Shown in pieces: positions 6,165 to 14,374 of a DNA stretch of 39,878 nucleotides. The stretch lies in contig JAFSCS010000039.1 of NCBI GenBank assembly GCA_017436675.1, positions 1-39,878 of the forward strand. Direction: 5' to 3'. Position numbers and translations under genes: made by a program. The stretch is from Clostridia bacterium (lineage in GTDB: Bacteria; Bacillota; Clostridia; Oscillospirales; CAG-382). The notes beneath the pieces were generated by a model. That model was not told the origin of the DNA. It searched no databases and saw only the letters and a program-made list of their open reading frames with translations. Within the stretch, counting starts at the first letter, position 1. Each line of letters opens with the position of its first letter.

Positions 6165-8185
6165 TGATGAAGAAAGTATTTTTGTTCTTGATGGCACTTT
6201 GTCTGTTGCTTCCGACGTTCGTCGGATGTGACGGCGCTGAGGATACCTCAAAGGCGGTGTCCGAAACGCAAAGCGAGACTTCGAGCGAAGCATCAAACGA
6301 AGAAAGTGAGGATGAAACAGTGGAAAGAGAAGTGGTATTACGCTTCGTCGCAATGAGCGACGTTCACGTAAGTAACGTTAATGACACCTATTATCAACGC
6401 TTCGGAAAAGCGATGAATAACGCATATAAGTATGCGGAGGGTGAAGAATATAAAAATTTAGATGCGCTTTTGGTAGCCGGTGATATGACGGGCGTCGGAT
6501 ATGAATCCGAAATGAAAGCGTTTAAGAAGGGCGTTGACGAGTTCGTCAGAGAGGGCACTACCGTTCAGCTGATAACGGGCAACCACGAATTCTTCTATGA
6601 AGAGGGCGACCATATCGTCGAGCGCTGGGAAACGGTGATGGACCAGAAGGCCAACACACATATGGTGATAAACGGCTATCACTTCATCGGCGTTTCGCTC
6701 TATGGCTACACAAACTATGAGCCGAGCATCGCTTGGCTTGAGGATGAGCTGAAAAAGGCTGCCGAGGACGATCCCACGAAGCCGATATTCGTTCAACAGC
6801 ACTATCATATATCCAACACGGTATACGGCTCGGACCTTTGGGGAACGGACGTATTCACGTCGATATTGAATAAATACCCGCAGGTGATCGACTTCTCAGG
6901 CCACTCACACTACCCGATAAACGATCCCCGCTCTATTTGGCAAGGCAGATTTACAGCTCTCGGATGCGGTACACTTGCGTATTTCGAGCTTGAGCCGGGT
7001 ATGGTATACGGCTCGATCCCGCCGAACGCTTCAACGGCGGCTCAGTTCTATATCGTCGAGGTAAATAACGACAATTCCGTTAAAATAAAGCTTTATGACG
7101 TGATCACCGAGTCGTTCTTCGATATGGAGTATTTTATCGAGGATCCCTCCGACAAGACCACGTTCAAATATAAGAACGATCGCGCAAAGGACGCCGATAA
7201 GCCCGTGTTTGCCGACGGGGCGGAGATCACCGTAGGAAAGGTGTCCAACGAGACCGTTACGTTGACCATCCCCCAAGCGACCGACGGCGAGAATATCCAC
7301 AGCTATCGCTTCGATTTCTACGTTGGCGATAAGCTTGATTCAAGCGCATCGATCTGGTCGGAATTCTATTTCAAAAATATGCCCGAAACGTTGACGCAAG
7401 AGTTTGGCGGTCTTTTGGAGGGCACGGAATACACCGTCAAGGTCACCGCGATCGATTCGTGGGGCAAGGAGAGCGAAAAGCAGCTCACCGCTACGTTCAA
7501 AACGGGCGGAACGAACGTCCCCGTTGACAAAACCTCCGACGTTCCCGAGGCAGACGTGCTCCAGATCGTTGTCGGCGACAATAAAGCGACCGACGGAAGC
7601 AGAAAAGATAAAACAGTCGAGCATATAAACGGAGTTAAGGTCGTCTTCGACGAGGAAACGGGAAGAAACGTTCTCGATTTCAACGGCGTTGACCAAGACC
7701 TTATCGTTCGCTATACGAGAGGGGAGTTCAACAGGATCACCGAGCAGGTGAGTATGACTCTCGGCTTCAAGCTCGATAAATTCGCATCAAGCTACTGTAA
7801 CCCGTTTGCGAATATGCAATCAGGCGGTTACGGCTTTGAGATAAATACGGCATCAGGCAACCTCGAGTTCTGGTGCAGTATAAACGGAACGTATCAAATA
7901 GTTTCGATGAAGATTGAAGAAGGTAAATATTATAACGTAGCAGGCGTATATGACGGAACGGAGCTTTCGATCTATTCCGAGGGTGAAAAGGTAGCCTCGA
8001 AAAAGGTCAGCGGAGCGATCACATATTCGAGCGTTGACGCCGCACTCGCATTCTGCGTTGGCTCCGATATAAGCGGCGCAGGAAGCGGAGAAGGCTTTTT
8101 CGACGGCAAGATCGCATACGCGAGCGTATACAGCTACGCCCTTTCCGATGCACAGGTCAAAAACATCTGTGACGCAGAGAAATAA
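6164..8185 (+). CDS. Calcineurin-like metallophosphoesterase lipoprotein
   Basis: A 673-residue surface lipoprotein. A signal peptide ends in a lipobox with Cys22, followed by a Ser/Glu-rich linker to about residue 52. The metallophosphoesterase domain (about 58-265) shows all metal-binding blocks: DVH (D66, H68), GD (D107), GNHE (N140, H141), HYH (213-215) and GHSH (246-249). An Ig/fibronectin-III-like domain follows (about 345-450), then a LamG/concanavalin-like domain (about 485-673). It likely hydrolyses phosphate esters outside the cell; the accessory domains suggest binding to a polymer. Three ATGs occur at 6161, 6164 and 6167. GGAGGAG (6152-6158) fits the second or third better than the first. 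It is second in the operon after the DUF4855 gene. Confidence 0.85.
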   Translation: MMKKVFLFLMALCLLLPTFVGCDGAEDTSKAVSETQSETSSEASNEESEDETVEREVVLRFVAMSDVHVSNVNDTYYQRFGKAMNNAYKYAEGEEYKNLDALLVAGDMTGVGYESEMKAFKKGVDEFVREGTTVQLITGNHEFFYEEGDHIVERWETVMDQKANTHMVINGYHFIGVSLYGYTNYEPSIAWLEDELKKAAEDDPTKPIFVQQHYHISNTVYGSDLWGTDVFTSILNKYPQVIDFSGHSHYPINDPRSIWQGRFTALGCGTLAYFELEPGMVYGSIPPNASTAAQFYIVEVNNDNSVKIKLYDVITESFFDMEYFIEDPSDKTTFKYKNDRAKDADKPVFADGAEITVGKVSNETVTLTIPQATDGENIHSYRFDFYVGDKLDSSASIWSEFYFKNMPETLTQEFGGLLEGTEYTVKVTAIDSWGKESEKQLTATFKTGGTNVPVDKTSDVPEADVLQIVVGDNKATDGSRKDKTVEHINGVKVVFDEETGRNVLDFNGVDQDLIVRYTRGEFNRITEQVSMTLGFKLDKFASSYCNPFANMQSGGYGFEINTASGNLEFWCSINGTYQIVSMKIEEGKYYNVAGVYDGTELSIYSEGEKVASKKVSGAITYSSVDAALAFCVGSDISGAGSGEGFFDGKIAYASVYSYALSDAQVKNICDAEK

Positions 8186-8196
8186 CGGGTGATGAT

Positions 8197-9138
8197 ATGG
8201 AAAAAAAGCTGATCAGCATCGTCGTTCCGTGCTACAATGAAGCACTTGCATTACCGCATTTTTATAAAGAAGCGACGAGAGTTGCCGCAATGATGGAGGA
8301 TAACGATTTCGAGTTTTTGTTCGTAAACGACGGCTCGAAGGACGAGACACTTGAGATATTGCGTTCTCTCGCACGCGATGACAGTCGTTGCCGATATATC
8401 TCGTTTTCGAGAAACTTCGGAAAGGAAGCGGCGATGTTCGCGGGGCTTGAAAACACAAAGGGAGACTTTGTGGCAATAATGGACGCGGATCTCCAGGATC
8501 CCCCCGCGCTTCTTCCCGAAATGTACCGACTCATTACCGAGGAGGGCTATGACTGTGTTGCAACGAGACGGAGCACTCGTAAGGGTGAGCCGCCGATAAG
8601 AAGCTTTTGCGCTCGAATGTTCTACAAATTGATGGATAAGATCTCGAAGACCGAAATGGTCGAGGGCGCAAGAGATTTCCGACTGATGACGAGAAAGGTC
8701 ACCGATGCCGTGCTTTCGCTCGGCGAATATAACCGATTCACAAAGGGTATCTATTGTTGGGTCGGCTATAAAACGAAGTGGCTCGAATACGAAAACATCG
8801 AGCGTGTTGCCGGAAAGACGAAGTTCAACTTCTGGAAGCTATTTCTCTATTCGCTCGAATGTGTGATGGCGTTCTCGACAGTACCGCTTTCTCTCGCTTC
8901 CGTGATGGGATTTCTGTTCACGGCAGGTGCGGGCGTCGGTATCGTGACGATAATCATTCGTGAGCTTATATGGCATGGCAGCGCATCGGGTTGGCCGTCG
9001 TTGGTATGTATAATCCTCTTCGTTTCGGGAGTACAGCTGTTTTGTATCGGAATACTCGGTCAATATCTTGCGAAAACGTATCTTGAAACGAAGAAAAGAC
9101 CTATCTATCTTGTCAGCGAAACGGAAAAAGATCTATAA
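8197..9138 (+). CDS. Family 2 glycosyltransferase, GtrB/DPM1-like polyprenyl-phosphate sugar transferase
   Basis: A 313-residue membrane-anchored glycosyltransferase. The GT-A domain begins SIVVPCYNEA, has the DxD-type site MDADLQDPP near residue 95, and DFRLMTRKV near 167. Two C-terminal transmembrane helices (about 228-255 and 266-290) are typical of GtrB/ArnC/CsbB enzymes, which load glucose or a similar sugar from a nucleotide donor onto undecaprenyl phosphate at the inner face of the membrane. The start follows the upstream stop by 11 bases with a weak GGGTGAT ribosome binding site, so it is probably part of the same operon. No flippase or acceptor transferase is adjacent, so the glycan decorated is unknown. 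Confidence 0.88.
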   Translation: MEKKLISIVVPCYNEALALPHFYKEATRVAAMMEDNDFEFLFVNDGSKDETLEILRSLARDDSRCRYISFSRNFGKEAAMFAGLENTKGDFVAIMDADLQDPPALLPEMYRLITEEGYDCVATRRSTRKGEPPIRSFCARMFYKLMDKISKTEMVEGARDFRLMTRKVTDAVLSLGEYNRFTKGIYCWVGYKTKWLEYENIERVAGKTKFNFWKLFLYSLECVMAFSTVPLSLASVMGFLFTAGAGVGIVTIIIRELIWHGSASGWPSLVCIILFVSGVQLFCIGILGQYLAKTYLETKKRPIYLVSETEKDL

Positions 9139-9192
9139 AAGTCGTATATAATTTATTTATATAAATAACAAAGACAAGAGGAGTTATTTCCA

Positions 9193-10902
9193 ATGGCTAA
9201 AAATTCGATCGGAAGACACCCCGTGGGGCATCCGAAACCCAATAGTGTAAAACATATTCTTGAAATGGCAGTCGAGATGGCGGGCGATAAGCTTGCATAC
9301 CGTTATCGCGGCATCGGTGAGGGAGTAGTTGACGTTACCTATAACGAATTCCAAAACGACACCTTCTATCTCGGTACGGCACTCAACTCGCTCGGCTTTG
9401 CAAGAGGTCATATCGGCTGTGCTGCCGAAAACAGCTATAACTGGATAGTTGTATACCTCACAGCATTGAAGAGCGAAGGCGTATTTTGCCCGATAGACAA
9501 AGAGCTTCCCGACACAGACCTTATCAACATCATCGACGGCGGAGACGACGAGGTCGTATTTTGCGACAAAAAGCGCGAGGACGCAATGCGCCGCATCCGT
9601 GAGTCCATCCCGAAGGTCAAGGCGTTTGTCTGCTTCGACAGAGAAGAGGACGACGGCGAGTTCCTTTCCTTCAAAAAGCTTATGGCAAAAGGAAAAGAGC
9701 TTTATGACGCGGGAGACCGTTCCTATTGCGATATGAAGACAAAGGATATGAACGCACTGAAGATGCTCATCTTCACCTCGGGTACGACGGGCTTGGCAAA
9801 GGGCGTTATGCTCAGCGAACACAACATCATCTCGCTCGTTCACTATGGGCTCGGTCTTGCGACGATCCGCGAGGTCGGACTTTCCGTTCTTCCGTATCAC
9901 CATTCATATGAAGCCGTTGCGGGAATACTCGTTGCTATTCACAATAAATCAACGCTTTGCATCAACGACAGCCTCAAGCGTGTCGTAAAGAACCTTGCAC
10001 TCTATAAGCCTCAATATATGTACGTTGTACCTGCACTTCTGGAGGTAGTGTACCGCAGAATGAATGCAAGTATTGAAGAAAAGGGCAAAACAAAAACGAT
10101 CAAGCTCGCAATAAAGCTTTCTCGCTTCCTTCGTGCTATCGGCATCGACGCACGTCGTAAGATATTCAAGGAGCTTCATGCGGCTCTCGGCGGAAACCTC
10201 GAGAAGATCGTTTGCGGCGGCGCACCGCTTCGTCCCGAGATCGCAGATTTCTATGAGGATATCGGTATCCTCGTTACCAACGGCTACGGTATCACGGAAT
10301 GCTCACCTCTCGTTTCGGTCAACACGGACTTTATCAACGATCCGAAAACGGTAGGTCTCCCGATGGCGTGTGTTGACGTTCGCATCGACGCTCCCAACGA
10401 GGACGGCGAGGGCGAGATCTGCGTAAAGGGTGATATCGTAATGCTCGGCTACTATAAGATGCCCGAGGCGACAGCCGAAGTGTTCACCGAGGACGGATAT
10501 TTCCGCACGGGTGACTACGGTACGATCAACAAAATAGGTCAGATCAGCATCACGGGAAGAAAGAAAAATATAATCATCCTCGGCAACGGAAAGAATATCT
10601 ATCCCGAGGAGCTCGAGGCATATATCGGAAGCATCCCCTACGTACTCGAAAACATCGTCTACGGACTTCGCGGCGAGGACGGACAAGAGGATTCGCTCGC
10701 AGTACAATGTGTTCTCGATCCCGAATATATGAAGTCGGGCGATATCGCTTCACTTCAAGCAACTCTCAAGCACGATATCTTCGAAAAGCTCAAGGTCCTT
10801 CCGACCTACAAGCAGATCAACAACGTCTTTATCCGTGAGATCCCGTTCGTAAAAACAACGACCAACAAGATCCGCCGTGCAAAAGACGGTTCACCGATGT
10901 GA
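9193..10902 (+). CDS. AMP-dependent synthetase/ligase, long-chain acyl-CoA synthetase-like
   Basis: A 569-residue ANL-superfamily adenylate-forming enzyme. It carries the P-loop IFTSGTTGLAKGVML (near residues 196-210), the A5 motif NGYGITECSPL, the A7/A8 hinge YFRTGDYG followed by GRKKNII, and the C-terminal catalytic lysine in TTTNKIRR. It should activate a carboxylate, most likely a fatty acid, as acyl-AMP and then acyl-CoA. AGGAG lies before the ATG. The 54-base gap after the glycosyltransferase contains an AT-only 16-base palindrome (9153-9168) and a TATAAT-like box but no clear -35, so it may be operon-linked or independently transcribed. A bidirectional terminator follows. Confidence 0.9.
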   Translation: MAKNSIGRHPVGHPKPNSVKHILEMAVEMAGDKLAYRYRGIGEGVVDVTYNEFQNDTFYLGTALNSLGFARGHIGCAAENSYNWIVVYLTALKSEGVFCPIDKELPDTDLINIIDGGDDEVVFCDKKREDAMRRIRESIPKVKAFVCFDREEDDGEFLSFKKLMAKGKELYDAGDRSYCDMKTKDMNALKMLIFTSGTTGLAKGVMLSEHNIISLVHYGLGLATIREVGLSVLPYHHSYEAVAGILVAIHNKSTLCINDSLKRVVKNLALYKPQYMYVVPALLEVVYRRMNASIEEKGKTKTIKLAIKLSRFLRAIGIDARRKIFKELHAALGGNLEKIVCGGAPLRPEIADFYEDIGILVTNGYGITECSPLVSVNTDFINDPKTVGLPMACVDVRIDAPNEDGEGEICVKGDIVMLGYYKMPEATAEVFTEDGYFRTGDYGTINKIGQISITGRKKNIIILGNGKNIYPEELEAYIGSIPYVLENIVYGLRGEDGQEDSLAVQCVLDPEYMKSGDIASLQATLKHDIFEKLKVLPTYKQINNVFIREIPFVKTTTNKIRRAKDGSPM

Positions 10903-10908
10903 TATAAA

Positions 10909-10940
10909 AAATTCCCGACGTGAGTCGGGAATTTTATTTT
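10909..10940. terminator. Bidirectional terminator between convergent genes
   Basis: AAATTCCCGAC (10909-10919) pairs perfectly with GTCGGGAATTT (10924-10934) around loop GTGA. T-rich tails are present on both strands. It lies between the AMP ligase and the DUF4434 lipoprotein genes, which point at each other. Confidence 0.9.
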
Positions 10941-10950
10941 GTGAAAAAAG

Positions 10951-12852
10951 TTATTCTGCGATGATCTCGACCTCGTCGATGAATATCCAGCTTTGGTTGG
11001 TTCCGACAACTATCTTGACGTAACGTCCGCTGACGGATTCGGTGGAAGTGAATATCGTGCGTTCAACGATCGTTCCTGCGCCGATATTGAGGTCTTGCTC
11101 GAATTGTCTTGCAGCAGCTTTGGTGTAGGTCTTGCCGTCGTCAGAAACGAACACCTCAAAGCTGTTCGGTGCATAAACACCTGCCGAACCGCCGCCGAGT
11201 GTGTTTACCTTAAATGCATAGATGCCGTCCCTCTTTTCGCCGAGATCAACGATTATCTCGGGCTTTCCGAGAAAACCTACCCAAGCCTTTTCGGAGTAGG
11301 AAGCTCCACCCTTCTCGCCGTCGGTAAGTCCCTTTTCCGTTTCGTCGGGATATCCGCCCTCGGGAGCTTTTGTGAGTGTGTACGTTTTACCTTCGGCAAT
11401 ATTGCTTCCGTTTTTGCCCTTGAAGGTCAATTCAACGATAGTCGGATCCGAGAAGTTTCCAAAGTAGTCTTCAACGTAGAATTCGTATTTCGCAACACCG
11501 CTTCCTTCCAAATTGGTGTCGGAAAAATCAAAGGTGATCTTTTTGAGGTTGTGCTTTGAAGTAATATCAATTGAATTGAGCAGCTCGCCGTTTTTCTTGA
11601 TATAAACGCGGCAAGCCTGATTTTGCGGGTTTTCAATAGTTCCGTTGAACGTAACGGTCATTCCGCCACCCTCGCTCGTATGTTCTATCGTGGGTGCTGT
11701 AAGGGTAGTTCCGGGGATCTTGCCCGTTTCGAAGTATTCCTTGTATGCCGCGTGATATCCGATCTTGCCGACGTCGGGGTTTTGGTAGTGGGAATATGCG
11801 AACGTGACGTGCTCCTCAACGTATTTCGCAGCGATCTCCATCTGACGAACGAATCTGTTCAGCGGTGCGGTCGTCCAGTTCGATTGTGTGAAGTCCTCGT
11901 TGTTTGCCCAGAAGTGAAGTCCCTTTTCCTTGTCGACCGCTTCCTTGAGCTCGCGGTAGTAATCGTCGAGCTGATCGATCGAAATATGTCCCGCACCAAC
12001 GGAGTCTTGACAACAGAAGATGTCGCCCTCGCGGAAGTTCGCCTTTGCGAAAACCTTTTCCCACATATCTCCCGCTTCAACGGCAGTAGAGTTGCCCGAG
12101 GAAACGAACGGAGAGAGCATAAGCGGCATCGAATCGTCGAGCGCCTTCAAGCCATCGAGAAATCCGTTGAGCAAATATGCAGCGTTATCTATCTGAACAG
12201 AGTTAGCCTTGAAGTTATAATATTCAAAAACGAAATACCATCCGTGGAGTGCGTTCGGATATTTGTTCTTATATGCATCGTATATCTGCTTTGCGCCCTC
12301 CATACCGACCTCGATCTGACTTGTGAGCCAAGCCTTGTCGTTGACCGCCTTTTGCCACCACTCATCGTTGTTGTTGATACCGAGGAAGACCTTCATATCA
12401 AGCTCCTCAGCAGCTTGGAGCAGCGTTTCAACGAGACCTTTGCCGCTGTCGTTGTACGTGCCGTGCTTGTCGGCAGAGTCAAACGAGTCGTCGTAGTAGA
12501 CGTTCGATACCTTGTCGCCAACGTTCTCAAACGACCATTGAAGGATTATGATGTCGATACCGACCTCACGCATATATGTCAAATGCTCCTTCATACGCTT
12601 GAGCGTATATTTCGCAAACGTGCCGGGCTGCATAAACGAACCGCAAACGGTCGGATAGCCTTCGGGACGGGTGGGAAACTCAGCGGTGTCCTTACTCGTC
12701 TCGTCGGGCGTGCTTTCATCGGCACTCTCATCGATCGAAACGTCACCTGACGGAGTGAGCACCGAGCTCGATTCATCGTTCGGCCCGCAGGACGTCAAAA
12801 AGCACGAAAAAAGCATCGTTAATGCCATAATAAAAAATATAAGCTTTTTCAT
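10951..12852 (-). CDS. DUF4434 lipoprotein with C-terminal discoidin domain
   Basis: A 633-residue exported lipoprotein. The signal peptide ends in lipobox LTSC with Cys22, followed by a Ser/Asp/Glu-rich linker. Residues about 55-365 match DUF4434, a TIM-barrel, glycosidase-like domain of unknown activity; VCGSFMQPG, GIDIIILQWSF and the FVFEYYN segment are typical. An Ig/FN3-like sandwich (about 380-475) is followed by an F5/8 type C module (about 485-633) ending in FIDEVEIIAE. The plan suggests a surface carbohydrate-active or carbohydrate-binding protein; catalysis is unproven. AAGGAGA precedes the ATG. It is monocistronic, with promoter at 12887-12915 and terminator at 10909-10940. Confidence 0.82.
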   Translation of the reverse strand: MKKLIFFIMALTMLFSCFLTSCGPNDESSSVLTPSGDVSIDESADESTPDETSKDTAEFPTRPEGYPTVCGSFMQPGTFAKYTLKRMKEHLTYMREVGIDIIILQWSFENVGDKVSNVYYDDSFDSADKHGTYNDSGKGLVETLLQAAEELDMKVFLGINNNDEWWQKAVNDKAWLTSQIEVGMEGAKQIYDAYKNKYPNALHGWYFVFEYYNFKANSVQIDNAAYLLNGFLDGLKALDDSMPLMLSPFVSSGNSTAVEAGDMWEKVFAKANFREGDIFCCQDSVGAGHISIDQLDDYYRELKEAVDKEKGLHFWANNEDFTQSNWTTAPLNRFVRQMEIAAKYVEEHVTFAYSHYQNPDVGKIGYHAAYKEYFETGKIPGTTLTAPTIEHTSEGGGMTVTFNGTIENPQNQACRVYIKKNGELLNSIDITSKHNLKKITFDFSDTNLEGSGVAKYEFYVEDYFGNFSDPTIVELTFKGKNGSNIAEGKTYTLTKAPEGGYPDETEKGLTDGEKGGASYSEKAWVGFLGKPEIIVDLGEKRDGIYAFKVNTLGGGSAGVYAPNSFEVFVSDDGKTYTKAAARQFEQDLNIGAGTIVERTIFTSTESVSGRYVKIVVGTNQSWIFIDEVEIIAE

Positions 12853-12886
12853 TAAAATATCTCCTTGAATAGAGTTGTATATGTAT

Positions 12887-12915
12887 AATCTACCATAAAG
12901 TTATAATTTTGTCAA
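12887..12915 (-). promoter_or_regulatory. Promoter of the DUF4434 lipoprotein gene
   Basis: Minus-strand TTGACA (12910-12915) and TAGATT (12887-12892) are 17 bases apart, about 35 bases from the start codon. Confidence 0.6.
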
Positions 12916-12918
12916 TCG

Positions 12919-12934
12919 ATCATTGCACAATGAT
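12919..12934. promoter_or_regulatory. Palindrome next to the -35 box, possible operator
   Basis: ATCATTG (12919-12925) and CAATGAT (12928-12934) are perfect inverted 7-base arms around CA. It sits three bases upstream of the -35 box of the DUF4434 promoter, a position typical of an activator site. The regulator is unknown. Confidence 0.35.
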
Positions 12935-13031
12935 GTCACTACACAATAAAATTACATTACGAAGCTATCGTTCGATGCCAATAAAAAAGCTCGTTTTGGC
13001 TTCTTAACAGGACAAAATGAACAAGAAACTA

Positions 13032-13060
13032 TTGACTTAGTTATCAATATGTGTTATTAT
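13032..13060 (+). promoter_or_regulatory. Promoter of the minD-mgsA-hisS-aspS run
   Basis: TTGACT (13032-13037), 17 bases, TATTAT (13055-13060). It lies 46 bases before the minD start codon. The rest of the intergenic stretch 12935-13031 shows no gene. Confidence 0.65.
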
Positions 13061-13106
13061 TTAAAGTGAGTACGAGTGTAAGTATTTATGCTGAAAGGAG
13101 CAGACG

Positions 13107-13895
13107 ATGGGTAGATCGATCTTTGTGACCTCGTTCAAGGGCGGCGTCGGAAAAACGACCGTTTCGGGAAACCTTGCATACGCGTTGGCGAAGCTCGGTA
13201 AGAGCGTTCTGGTCATCGACGGAGACTTCGGGATGCGGTGTATGGATATCGTGCTCGGACTTGAGAATAACGGAGTGTTCGATGCCTACGACGTGATCAC
13301 GGGAAGGTGCAGCGTCGAGAGCGCAATGATAACCGACCCCGATAACGTCAACCTCTCGTTTTTGCCCGCACCGATGGGCTATAACGGAGCGAGGATCGAC
13401 GAGGATGCGGTAAAAAAGCTTTTCTCGGGGCTTCGTAAAAAATTCGACTACGTGATCGTGGATTCCGCGGCGGACGTTACGCCGTTCTATCTCGCCTTTG
13501 CGGCGGCGTGCGACGATGCGATCGTCGTCAGCCTGCACCAAGCGACCGCGATCCGCGCGGCTGAAAAAACGGCGATGAAGCTCTCGTCGCTTGGATTTCG
13601 CAACCTGAGGCTCGTTATCAACGGCTTCAGACTCGAGGCGGCGAAAAAAGGCGACCTTCCGAAGATCTCGGATATCATCGGGCGAGTTTCCGTGCGCTTG
13701 CTCGGAGTCGTGCCCTATGACGATGCGCTCCCGATCGACCAAGACCGAGGCATCGTCGCATATAAAGAAAACAGACGCCACAGAGAAGTGTACGAATGTG
13801 CGGTGATGAATATCGCGAAGCGTATCACGGGCGATAACGTCGCACTTCTGGACGGCATTTATAAAAAAGAGAAAAGACAAAGGGATCTTTATTGA
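13107..13895 (+). CDS. minD: MinD-family site-determining ATPase
   Basis: A 262-residue deviant-Walker ATPase. KGGVGKTT (residues 11-18) has the signature lysine. VIDGDFGMRCMDIVLGLEN and GVVPYDDALP follow the MinD pattern, and IVDSAAD replaces the usual DSPAG. MinD dimerises with ATP on the membrane and helps position the division site through MinC. The C-terminus (IYKKEKRQRDLY) is basic but is not an obvious amphipathic membrane-targeting helix. No minC or minE is adjacent, so a divergent MinD/ParA role is possible. A GGAG-containing site precedes the ATG. It is followed 40 bases later by the MgsA homologue, a pairing I recall from clostridial min-mgsA clusters. Confidence 0.8.
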   Translation: MGRSIFVTSFKGGVGKTTVSGNLAYALAKLGKSVLVIDGDFGMRCMDIVLGLENNGVFDAYDVITGRCSVESAMITDPDNVNLSFLPAPMGYNGARIDEDAVKKLFSGLRKKFDYVIVDSAADVTPFYLAFAAACDDAIVVSLHQATAIRAAEKTAMKLSSLGFRNLRLVINGFRLEAAKKGDLPKISDIIGRVSVRLLGVVPYDDALPIDQDRGIVAYKENRRHREVYECAVMNIAKRITGDNVALLDGIYKKEKRQRDLY

Positions 13896-13935
13896 TCTAG
13901 ACTATATACGAAAAAATAATTTTAGGAGGCTACTT

Positions 13936-14346
13936 ATGGAGATAGCAATGATCGCAAGTGACAAGAAAAAAGAATTGATGTCGGAGTTTTGTATCGCATA
14001 TTGCGGAATACTCAGCAGACACAATATCTGCGCGACCGCAAGGACCGGAAAATTTATATCCGGTGCAACAGGACTTGAGATCGAAAGACTTCGTGCCGGT
14101 GAAGACGGCGGAAAGCAACAGATCGCATCCAGAGTGGCATATAACGAGATCGACGTGCTCCTCTATTTCAGAGACGCATCGTCCGTATCCGACTACGTTG
14201 AGCCCGACGAGCAGGATATGAACCTGCTTCGTCTTTGCGACCTCTATAACGTACCCGTTGCGACCAATATCGGAACGGCGGAGGCGCTCATACTTGCGCT
14301 TGACAGAGGCGACCTTGATTGGCGCTTGTATATGAAGAACAACTAA
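13936..14346 (+). CDS. mgsA: Methylglyoxal synthase homologue lacking catalytic residues
   Basis: A 136-residue protein clearly of the methylglyoxal synthase family over its whole length (EFCIAYCGILSRHN, ATGLEIE, VAYNEIDVLLYFRD, LLRLCDLYNVPVATN). Active enzymes convert dihydroxyacetone phosphate to methylglyoxal. By alignment from memory with E. coli MgsA, residues needed for that are changed. His19 is Ser8 (ASDKK). The phosphate loop TGTTG is TARTG (34-38). The catalytic Asp71 in GGDQQ is Lys60 (GGKQQ). No histidine matches His98. It keeps the fold-forming positions and a good AGGAGG site, so it looks like a conserved non-enzymatic or altered-function paralogue, not a decaying gene. It lies between minD and hisS. 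Confidence 0.8.
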   Translation: MEIAMIASDKKKELMSEFCIAYCGILSRHNICATARTGKFISGATGLEIERLRAGEDGGKQQIASRVAYNEIDVLLYFRDASSVSDYVEPDEQDMNLLRLCDLYNVPVATNIGTAEALILALDRGDLDWRLYMKNN

Positions 14347-14374
14347 TTGTCGAAAGGACGCTTTCAGTAATAAA

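Noticed and set aside
9153..9168. AT-only palindrome before the AMP ligase gene as an operator.
   Set aside because: TTATTTAT/ATAAATAA is low complexity and expected by chance in an AT-rich gap; no clear promoter accompanies it.
11623..12750. A 375-residue ORF on the plus strand opposite the DUF4434 gene.
   Set aside because: It is the antisense shadow of a well-supported lipoprotein; its translation is rich in Val, Arg, Leu and Cys with no domain.
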